Shown here: piece after piece, positions 57,575 through 64,000 of the stretch | Layout: every line of letters begins with the position of its first letter | How positions within the stretch are numbered: the first letter of the stretch is position 1 | Assembly (NCBI GenBank): GCA_900770335.1 | Contig: CAAGKD010000094.1 | Span: 1 to 64,000 of the forward strand | Source: an uncultured Sutterella sp. | Lineage (GTDB): Bacteria; Pseudomonadota; Gammaproteobacteria; Burkholderiales; Burkholderiaceae_F | Direction of reading: 5' to 3' | DNA: 64,000 bases | Position numbers and translations under genes: made by a program | Notes under the pieces: generated by a model | Databases searched by the model: none | What the model was told of the DNA's origin: nothing | Seen by the model: the letters and a program-made list of their open reading frames with translations, nothing else

Positions 57575-58978
57575 TTACTTGAGGGTCTTCGCCTTCTCGA
57601 AGGCTTCGTCGATCGTGCCGACCATGTAGAAGGCCTGCTCAGGCAGCTCGTCGCACTCGCCGTCGACAATCATCTTGAAGCCGCGGATCGTCTCCTTGAG
57701 AGGGACGTACTTGCCGGGAGCGCCCGTGAACACCTCAGCGACGTGGAACGGCTGCGAGAGGAAGTTCTGGATCTTGCGGGCGCGCTGGACGACCAGCTTG
57801 TCCTCGGGAGCGAGCTCATCCATGCCGAGAATGGCGATGATGTCGCGCAGCTCCTTGTAGCGCTGCAGGGTCTCCTGAACGCGGCGGGCCACGGTGTAGT
57901 GCTCGTTGCCGATGATGTTCGGGTCGACCTGGCGGGACGTGGAGTCGAGCGGATCGATGGCCGGGTAGATGCCGAGCGCAGCGATGTCGCGCGAAAGAAC
58001 CACGGTGGCGTCAAGGTGGCCGAAGGTCGTGGCCGGGGACGGGTCGGTAAGGTCGTCAGCAGGGACGTAGACGGCCTGAATCGACGTGATGGAGCCGGTC
58101 TTCGTGGAGGCGATTCGCTCCTGAAGCTTGCCCATTTCCTCGGCGAGGGTCGGCTGGTAGCCCACGGCGGACGGCATGCGGCCGAGCAGAGCGGACACTT
58201 CCGTGCCGGCGAGGGTGTAGCGGTAGATGTTGTCGATGAAGAGCAGGATGTCGCGGCCTTCGTCACGGAAGGCCTCGGCCATCGTCAGGCCCGTCAGGGC
58301 GACGCGGAGACGGTTTCCCGGGGGCTCGTTCATCTGGCCGAACACCATGGCGACCTTGTCGAGAACCTTCGACTCGCCCATTTCGTGGTAGAAGTCGTTG
58401 CCCTCGCGGGTGCGCTCGCCGACGCCGGCGAACACGGAGTAGCCGCCGTACTGCTTGGCGATGTTGTTGATGAGCTCCATCATGTTGACGGTCTTGCCCA
58501 CGCCGGCGCCGCCGAACAGGCCGACCTTGCCGCCCTTGGCGAACGGACAGATCAGGTCAATGACCTTGATGCCGGTCTCAAGGAGGTCAACGGACGGGGA
58601 GAGCTCGTCGAACTTCGGAGCCTCATTGTGGATCGGACGAAGCTCCTCGGAGCCGATCGGACCGCAGTCGTCGATCGGGCGGCCGAGAACGTCCATGATG
58701 CGGCCGAGGGTCTTCTGACCGACCGGAACGGAGATTTCGCGACCGGTCGACTCGACGGTCATGCCGCGGCGAAGGCCCTCAGACGTGCCCATCGCAATGG
58801 TGCGGACGACGCCGTCACCGAGCTGCTGCTCGACCTCGAACACCAGGCCTTCCTCAGCAAGCGAGTTGGCGCCGTCGTTCTTGAGAACGAGCGCTTCGTA
58901 AATCTTAGGCATCGCGTCGCGCGGGAATTCAATATCCACGACCGCGCCGATCACCTGAACGATCTGTCCGATACTCAT
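57575..58978 (-). CDS. atpD: ATP synthase beta subunit
   Basis: Catalytic F1 subunit, 467 residues. It shows P-loop GGAGVGKT, the DELSEED-loop equivalent (DIIAILGMDELAPEDKL), ALTGLTMAEAFRDEGRDILLFIDNIYR, and the ATPase alpha/beta signature PAIDPLDSTS. Length and motifs are normal. 33 nt downstream of atpG. Confidence 0.98.
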   Translation of the reverse strand: MSIGQIVQVIGAVVDIEFPRDAMPKIYEALVLKNDGANSLAEEGLVFEVEQQLGDGVVRTIAMGTSEGLRRGMTVESTGREISVPVGQKTLGRIMDVLGRPIDDCGPIGSEELRPIHNEAPKFDELSPSVDLLETGIKVIDLICPFAKGGKVGLFGGAGVGKTVNMMELINNIAKQYGGYSVFAGVGERTREGNDFYHEMGESKVLDKVAMVFGQMNEPPGNRLRVALTGLTMAEAFRDEGRDILLFIDNIYRYTLAGTEVSALLGRMPSAVGYQPTLAEEMGKLQERIASTKTGSITSIQAVYVPADDLTDPSPATTFGHLDATVVLSRDIAALGIYPAIDPLDSTSRQVDPNIIGNEHYTVARRVQETLQRYKELRDIIAILGMDELAPEDKLVVQRARKIQNFLSQPFHVAEVFTGAPGKYVPLKETIRGFKMIVDGECDELPEQAFYMVGTIDEAFEKAKTLK

Positions 58979-59011
58979 GGGTTTTCCTCAGTTATCGATT
59001 TTTGTATTCGA

Positions 59012-59896
59012 TTAAGAAGACACGGCGGCGGCACCACCGACGATCTCGGTGATTTCCTTCGTAATGCCGGCCTGGCGAGTCTTGTTGTAGACGAGCTGCA
59101 GATCGTCGATGAGCTTCTTCGCGTTGTCAGAAGCGGCCTTCATGGCGACCATTCGAGCGCTCTGCTCGGAGGCCATGTTTTCTGCAACCGCCTGGTAAAT
59201 CAAAGCCTCGACGTAGCGGCGAAGCAATTCGTCGAGAACGGTTTGGGCGTCAGGCTCGTAGATGTAGTCCCACGAGAATTTGCGCTGAGGCTCGTCGGCC
59301 GAAAGATGCTCGTCCGTGAGGGGCAGGATCTGCTCGACGACCGGGATCTGCTTCATCGCGTTCACAAAGCGGCTGTAGCAAAGGTAGACCTTGTCGACCT
59401 TCCCTTCGCGATAAGCCTCGATCTGCACGCGGATGGCCCCGATCAGGCGATCGAGCGACGGATGGTCGCCAAGCTGCACAGCCTGGCTGACGACCGTCGC
59501 GCCGAGTCGCTGAAGGAAGCCGAGACCCTTGTTGCCGAGGGCGGAAGCTTCAATCGTGATGCCCTGAGCCGACCACTCCTTGATGCGCTGCAAAAGCACG
59601 CGCTGAATGTTCGTGTTCAGGGCACCCGCGAGGCCCTTGTCGGTGGACACCAGAATGACGCCCACCTTGTTCGAGCCCTTGTTCTGGATCAGGAACGGAT
59701 GCTGATAGTCCGTCACGTTGGCACGGGCAAGATGCGAGCAGATCACTCGAATCATGTCACCGTACGGACGGGCCTCATGCATCCGATCCTGCGCCTTGCG
59801 CATCTTCGAGGCCGCAACCATCTCCATCGCTTTGGTGATCTTGCGCGTGTTCTGCACGCTCTTGATCTTGCCGCGAATTTCCTTTGTACTGGGCAT
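59012..59896 (-). CDS. atpG: ATP synthase gamma subunit
   Basis: Central rotor shaft of F1, 294 residues. The N-terminal coiled helix (MPSTKEIRGKIKSVQNTRKI) and the C-terminal signature (MVAMKAASDNAKKLIDDLQL, then YNKTRQAGITKEITEIVGGA) are conserved. It lies between atpA and atpD with 23-nt and 33-nt spacers. Confidence 0.98.
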   Translation of the reverse strand: MPSTKEIRGKIKSVQNTRKITKAMEMVAASKMRKAQDRMHEARPYGDMIRVICSHLARANVTDYQHPFLIQNKGSNKVGVILVSTDKGLAGALNTNIQRVLLQRIKEWSAQGITIEASALGNKGLGFLQRLGATVVSQAVQLGDHPSLDRLIGAIRVQIEAYREGKVDKVYLCYSRFVNAMKQIPVVEQILPLTDEHLSADEPQRKFSWDYIYEPDAQTVLDELLRRYVEALIYQAVAENMASEQSARMVAMKAASDNAKKLIDDLQLVYNKTRQAGITKEITEIVGGAAAVSS

Positions 59897-59919
59897 GGAA
59901 TTGGGTCCTCGATTAAACG

Positions 59920-61461
59920 TTAGATGGCGCCGTTCTTCTTGAACTCAGCGATTGCACCCTTCAGGCGAGCCTCATCCTCCTTGGAGAGGGCCTTGTTGGT
60001 CTCAATCGAGTCGACGAGGTCGGCGTAGTGCGTCTTGAGGTAGTCGCGCATGGCGCGCTCGACCTTCATGGCGTTGGCCACGTTGACGTCGTCGTAGAAG
60101 CCGTTGTTCACGGCGTAAAGAACGAGAGCCTCCTCCCAGACCTGCAGCGGCTGATACTGGGGCTGCTTCATCAGCTCGGTGACGATGCGGCCGCGCTCGA
60201 GCTGCTTGCGGGTGACCTCGTCCAGATCAGAGGCGAACTGGGCGAAGGCCGCGAGGGCGCGATACTGGGCGAGAGCCAGACGGACGCCGCCGCCGAGCTT
60301 CTTGATGACCTTCGTCTGGGCTGCGCCGCCGACTCGGGACACCGAGATGCCCGGGTTGATGGCGGGACGGATGCCGGCGTTGAAGAGGTCCGTTTCAAGG
60401 AAGATCTGACCGTCGGTGATCGAGATCACGTTCGTCGGAACGAACGCGGTCACGTCGCCGGCCTGCGTCTCAATGATCGGCAGAGCCGTCATCGAGCCGG
60501 TCTTGCCCTTGACTTCGCCCTTGGTGAAGCGCTCGACGTAGTCGGGGTTCACGCGGGCGGCGCGCTCCAGGAGACGGCTGTGCAGGTAGAAGACGTCGCC
60601 AGGATAGGCCTCGCGTCCCGGCGGACGACGAAGCAGCAGGGAGATCTGGCGATAGGCCCAGGCCTGCTTGGTAAGGTCATCGTAGACGATCAGGGAGTCC
60701 TGGCCGCGGTCGCGGAAGTACTCGCCCATCGTGGCGCCGGCGTACGGCGCGATGTACTGCATGGCGGCGGACTCGGAGGCCGTGGCGGCGACGACGATCG
60801 TGTAGTCCATGGCGCCGTGCTCCTCGAGCTTGGCGACAACGTTGGCGATCGTGGAGGCCTTCTGGCCGATGGCCACGTACACGCAGATTAGGTCCTTGCC
60901 CTTCTGGTTGATGATCGTGTCGAGCGCGACGGCGGTCTTGCCGGTCTGGCGGTCGCCGATGATCAGCTCACGCTGGCCGCGTCCGATCGGAACCATCGAG
61001 TCGATGGACTTAAGGCCGGTCTGGACAGGCTGGGAGACCGACTGACGGTCGATCACGCCCGGTGCGACCTTTTCAATGACGTCGAACGTCTTGGCCTCGA
61101 TCGGGCCCTTGCCGTCGATCGGCTGGCCGAGGGCGTTGACGACGCGGCCGATCAGCTCAGGGCCGACCGGGACGGAAAGGATGCGGCCGGTGGTCTTCAC
61201 CGTGTCGCCTTCCGAAATGCCTTCGTAGTCGCCGAGAATGACGGCGCCGACGGAGTCGCGCTCGAGGTTCAGAGCAAGGCCGTAGACCTCGCCCGGGAAC
61301 TCCAGCATTTCGCCCTGCATCACGTCGCTCAGACCATGAATGCGGGCGATGCCGTCGGACAGCGAGACCACGGTGCCCTGCGTGCGAAGATCAGCGGAAA
61401 CGCCGAGGCCTTCGATACGCTTCTTCAGCAGTTCGCTGATTTCACTGGGATTGAGTTGCAT
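59920..61461 (-). CDS. atpA: ATP synthase alpha subunit
   Basis: Non-catalytic nucleotide-binding F1 subunit, 513 residues. P-loop GDRQTGKTA, the Q/R-finger region and signature PAINPGISVSRVGGAAQ are visible. It starts MQLNPSEISELLKKRI, as in other betaproteobacteria. 16-nt spacer to atpH. Confidence 0.98.
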   Translation of the reverse strand: MQLNPSEISELLKKRIEGLGVSADLRTQGTVVSLSDGIARIHGLSDVMQGEMLEFPGEVYGLALNLERDSVGAVILGDYEGISEGDTVKTTGRILSVPVGPELIGRVVNALGQPIDGKGPIEAKTFDVIEKVAPGVIDRQSVSQPVQTGLKSIDSMVPIGRGQRELIIGDRQTGKTAVALDTIINQKGKDLICVYVAIGQKASTIANVVAKLEEHGAMDYTIVVAATASESAAMQYIAPYAGATMGEYFRDRGQDSLIVYDDLTKQAWAYRQISLLLRRPPGREAYPGDVFYLHSRLLERAARVNPDYVERFTKGEVKGKTGSMTALPIIETQAGDVTAFVPTNVISITDGQIFLETDLFNAGIRPAINPGISVSRVGGAAQTKVIKKLGGGVRLALAQYRALAAFAQFASDLDEVTRKQLERGRIVTELMKQPQYQPLQVWEEALVLYAVNNGFYDDVNVANAMKVERAMRDYLKTHYADLVDSIETNKALSKEDEARLKGAIAEFKKNGAI

Positions 61462-61477
61462 CTTACAGCTCCGAATT

Positions 61478-62029
61478 TTATGCGGTGAGCGCCGTCTTCA
61501 TTGCACTGAGACGGGCGCGGATCGAGGCGTCGAGCAGCTTGTCGCCGACATGCACACGCACGCCGCCAATCAATTCCTTCTCGACCGAGACGACCGGGTG
61601 AAGCTTCACTCCCGGGAACTTCTTCGCCAGCGCATCCACCAACGCCTTCAGCTCATCATCGGTGAGCGGGAAGGCAGTCTCGATGAGAGCGTCAGCAACG
61701 CCCTCGGACTGGTTCTTCAGGATACGGAATTGACGCGCGACCTCAGAGAGGGCCTCGGTGCGGCCGTTCTGGATCACGACGCGAAGCAGATTCTTGACCT
61801 CATCGGGCAGATCGGCGCCGAACATGCCCTCGAGCACGCCGTAAAGCTGATCATCCGAGAGTCCGGGATCACCCGCAAGCTGACCGACCTGGGGATCACG
61901 GGCGATCTGCGCGAGCTGCGTGACCGACTCCAAAACCCGGGTCATTTCCTGTGCGCTGGCTTTACGTTCCTGAAGAGCCTCCATGAGGCCTTCGGCGTAA
62001 GGGCGCGCTATCGTCGAAAGTTCCGCCAT
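61478..62029 (-). CDS. atpH: ATP synthase delta subunit
   Basis: Links F1 to the peripheral stalk, 183 residues. N-terminal six-helix domain (STIARPYAEGLMEALQERKA) and C-terminal VSVEKELIGGVRVHVGDKLLDASI signature are typical. Two nucleotides separate its ATG from the stop of atpF. Confidence 0.96.
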   Translation of the reverse strand: MAELSTIARPYAEGLMEALQERKASAQEMTRVLESVTQLAQIARDPQVGQLAGDPGLSDDQLYGVLEGMFGADLPDEVKNLLRVVIQNGRTEALSEVARQFRILKNQSEGVADALIETAFPLTDDELKALVDALAKKFPGVKLHPVVSVEKELIGGVRVHVGDKLLDASIRARLSAMKTALTA

Positions 62030-62031
62030 AG

Positions 62032-62502
62032 TTAGAGCTTCGCCTTCAGTTGATCAAGCAGTTGGGCATGAACGGTCTTGTCGACTTCGCGAGCAAGAAT
62101 CTGTTCGGCGCCCTGGACGGCAAGCGCAGCCACCTGATCGCGGAGCTGATCGCGAGCTTGCTGAACCTGAGTAACAGCTTCAGCCTTGGCGGACTCGATG
62201 ATGCGGTCGGCTTCGGCGGTGGCCTGAGCCTTGGCATCCTCGACGATCGCGAGGGCGCGCTTCTCACCGTCAGCGACGATGGTGGAGGCGCGAGCACGGG
62301 CGGCCGCCTCAATGGCCTTGCCCTGCTCGGTCGCGACGGCAAGGGCCTTCTCGCCCTTGTTCGCAGCGGCCAGGCCGTCAGCAATCTTCTTCTGCCGCTC
62401 TTCAATCGCGTGAATCAGCGGTGGCCAGATGTACTTCATGGTGACCCAGGCACCAAGTAAGAACACGACCATCTGTACAAACAGAGAGGCATTAATGTTC
62501 AT
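62032..62502 (-). CDS. atpF: ATP synthase b subunit
   Basis: Peripheral-stalk subunit, 156 residues: one N-terminal membrane helix (ASLFVQMVVFLLGAWVTMKY), then a long Ala/Glu/Lys-rich coiled coil (about 35-150). Two such subunits form the stator. Position between atpE and atpH is canonical. Confidence 0.97.
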   Translation of the reverse strand: MNINASLFVQMVVFLLGAWVTMKYIWPPLIHAIEERQKKIADGLAAANKGEKALAVATEQGKAIEAAARARASTIVADGEKRALAIVEDAKAQATAEADRIIESAKAEAVTQVQQARDQLRDQVAALAVQGAEQILAREVDKTVHAQLLDQLKAKL

Positions 62503-62599
62503 TGTTGAACCCCGTTATGTCAGCAGCGCCGCGCAAGTCCTCGGGCAGCGCTGCGGACAGCGTCATTGAAAAGAAAGACGTTTGTCGTACGGCTTCGAA

Positions 62600-62842
62600 T
62601 TAGCCGACGAAGGGGTTGGCGAAGGCGAACATCATGGCGATACCGACGCCGATCAGGAAGGCCGCGTCGATCAGGCCGGCGAGGAGGAACATCTTCGTCT
62701 GGAGCGGCTCCATGAGCTCGGGCTGACGAGCGGAGGCCTCGAGGTACTTCGAGCCCATCAGAGCGATGCCAAGGCAAGCACCGAGGGCGCCGAGGCCGAT
62801 GATGATACCGCAGGAGAGAGCAACGATAGCGACGTTGGTCAT
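62600..62842 (-). CDS. atpE: ATP synthase c subunit
   Basis: Proteolipid that forms the rotor ring, 80 residues in two helices joined by the polar loop ASARQPE. The ion-binding carboxylate is Asp59 in LLAGLIDAAFLIGVG. Neighbouring residues lack the Gln/Glu/Ser-Thr set of Na+-type rings, so a proton-driven enzyme is expected. Confidence 0.98.
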   Translation of the reverse strand: MTNVAIVALSCGIIIGLGALGACLGIALMGSKYLEASARQPELMEPLQTKMFLLAGLIDAAFLIGVGIAMMFAFANPFVG

Positions 62843-62907
62843 TTTGAAAGACTCCTAAATACTAAAAAGGGAGTTGACAAAGTTGATGAAAGAAAAGGAA
62901 TTGTCTG

Positions 62908-63738
62908 TCAGTGGCTGCTGTGGGCTTGTCCGATATAGACCAGCGTCAGCATCATGAAGATGAATGCCTGCAACAGAACAATAAGCACATGGAAGAGCCA
63001 CCAGACCATGCCGGCGATGGCTTGTCCAAGTCCAGCAGCCGCAGCACCGGGAAGCGAGAACTCAAGCATGTAGCCGCCCAGGAGCGCGATGAGGAAGAAC
63101 ACGAGCTCGCCGGCGTACATGTTGCCGAAGAGTCGCATACCGAGCGAAACGAACTTCGCGCAGTATTCAATCATGTTCATGAGGAAGTTGATCGGCCACA
63201 GGAGCGGGAACTTGCCGAACGGAGCTGTGAAGAGCTCGATGATGAAGCCCGAGAGGCCCTTGACCTTGATGCCGTAGTAGAAGAGCAGGACCAGGACGCC
63301 GAAGGACAAGCCGAGCGTGCCGTTGAGGTCGGCGGTCGGAAGCGGACGGAGGTGATCGAGGCCGACGCCCTTGGCGAGCCACGGGAAGAGGTCGACCGGA
63401 ATGAGGTCGATCATGTTCATCATCGCGACCCAGCAGAAGACCGTGAGCGCTAGCGGGGCGATGTAGGTGCGATCGCCGTGGACGATGCTCTTCGCCTGAT
63501 TGTTCACCATCTCGACGAGCATCTCGACGGCGCACTGCATCTTGCCCGGAACGCCGGAGGTCGCCTTCTTGGCGCCCATGCGGAGCAGGAAGAACACGAT
63601 GAGGAGGCAAAGGACCGCGAAGAAGATCGTGTCGTAGTTGAGGACCGAGAAGTCAATGATCCCGTTCTGGTGCACCGACTGAAGGTGCGCCATGTGGTGC
63701 TGAATGTACTCGGTAGCGCTAGGGCTCTCTACTGTCAT
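62908..63738 (-). CDS. atpB: ATP synthase a subunit
   Basis: Proton-channel subunit of F0, 276 residues with five to six helices. The essential arginine lies in SLGMRLFGNMYAGELVF; the last helix ends HVLIVLLQAFIFMMLTLVYIGQAHS as in proteobacteria. 65 nt upstream of atpE, 12 nt after atpI. Confidence 0.97.
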   Translation of the reverse strand: MTVESPSATEYIQHHMAHLQSVHQNGIIDFSVLNYDTIFFAVLCLLIVFFLLRMGAKKATSGVPGKMQCAVEMLVEMVNNQAKSIVHGDRTYIAPLALTVFCWVAMMNMIDLIPVDLFPWLAKGVGLDHLRPLPTADLNGTLGLSFGVLVLLFYYGIKVKGLSGFIIELFTAPFGKFPLLWPINFLMNMIEYCAKFVSLGMRLFGNMYAGELVFFLIALLGGYMLEFSLPGAAAAGLGQAIAGMVWWLFHVLIVLLQAFIFMMLTLVYIGQAHSSH

Positions 63739-63750
63739 GAGGACCTATCC

Positions 63751-64000
63751 TTAGTTTTTCTTAAGGAGCAGTACGAAATAGCTGTTCACCACCGCGATCA
63801 GTGCAATGAGAAAAGCCGGCCAGTTCAGTTCGCCGTAAAGCCGGCTCGCGAGGAGGAGCAGCAATATGACGCACATGATTTTTACAAATTCACCGAGCAG
63901 CATCACCATGACGCCGGCGCTGGCACTCAGATGCAGCTGTCTTCTAGCAAGAAGAATGGCCGCGAGAATCGTGGTCATCAAGGCGTAGGGCAGACCGCCC
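63751..64000 (-). CDS. atpI: ATP synthase I protein, partial (cut by window edge)
   Basis: C-terminal part, about 82 residues, of the small membrane protein AtpI that assists c-ring assembly. Visible are two hydrophobic stretches (MLLGEFVKIMCVILLLLLAS and LIALIAVVNSYFVLLLKKN). The frame stays open to the right window edge, so the N-terminus is missing. First visible gene of the atp operon. Confidence 0.85.
   Translation of the reverse strand, partial: GGLPYALMTTILAAILLARRQLHLSASAGVMVMLLGEFVKIMCVILLLLLASRLYGELNWPAFLIALIAVVNSYFVLLLKKN

Noticed and set aside
57395..59923. 842-codon plus-strand frame opposite atpD and atpG
   Set aside because: Antisense of conserved ATP synthase genes with no recognisable protein feature.

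Overview
The window is GC-rich, tightly packed bacterial chromosome. Gene content and order point to a betaproteobacterium of the order Burkholderiales: a tRNA-Tyr/Gly/Thr-tuf cluster, a DUF971-ubiE-Tim44 cluster, hemE and priA next to the atp operon, and a CydP-type small subunit before cydAB. Periplasmic nitrate reductase, bd oxidase and an ESPR-type autotransporter would suit a gut, Sutterella-like, microaerophilic or anaerobic lineage. That family placement is inference.

Layout. 1-670: minus-strand tRNA-Tyr, -Gly and -Thr leading into tuf, which is cut by the window edge. 768-12675: housekeeping and transport genes (cardiolipin synthase, folE2, argS, a SPOR protein, dsbA, an SDR, recQ, sstT, a Tet-like MFS pump). 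12818-20564: napDAGHB, without napC, facing a NarX/NarL-like nitrate two-component system. 20990-23545: a lipoprotein, a DUF1801 protein and an AAA+ regulator with a cysteine-bearing N-terminal domain. 23728-27494: an extended bd-oxidase cluster, cydP-cydA-cydB-cydX-ybgE plus a group II truncated haemoglobin. 27513-31302: yaeQ, two small membrane proteins and a QseBC-like two-component system. 31303-34957: an AT-richer leader with a run of nine Cs, then a large autotransporter. 35235-43517: a DegP-like protease, then an RND tripartite pump operon ending in its own TetR gene. 43770-49635: a MarC protein, a decayed ATPase remnant, glmS, glmU and a sodium:solute symporter. 50025-56420: Tim44-like protein, ubiE, DUF971, tRNA-Arg, priA, hemE and a universal stress protein. 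56539-64000: the atp operon (atpI partial, then B, E, F, H, A, G, D, C) with a second full-length atpC beyond the operon terminator.

How the parts fit. Much of the window concerns respiration and energy coupling under low oxygen: nitrate reduction in the periplasm with NapGH as the likely quinol-oxidising module, nitrate sensing, a high-affinity quinol oxidase, a globin, disulfide formation, quinone synthesis (ubiE) and ATP synthase. A second theme is the envelope: cardiolipin, autotransporter, periplasmic protease, RND pump and UDP-GlcNAc supply.

I saw no CRISPR array, insertion sequence, prophage or clear defence or secretion system. The observations most worth a second look are the tandem atpC duplication, the poly-C tract ahead of the autotransporter, the degenerate sigma-54-type regulator next to the bd operon, the paired operator-like palindromes of the RND operon, and several RNA-hairpin arrangements around start codons.
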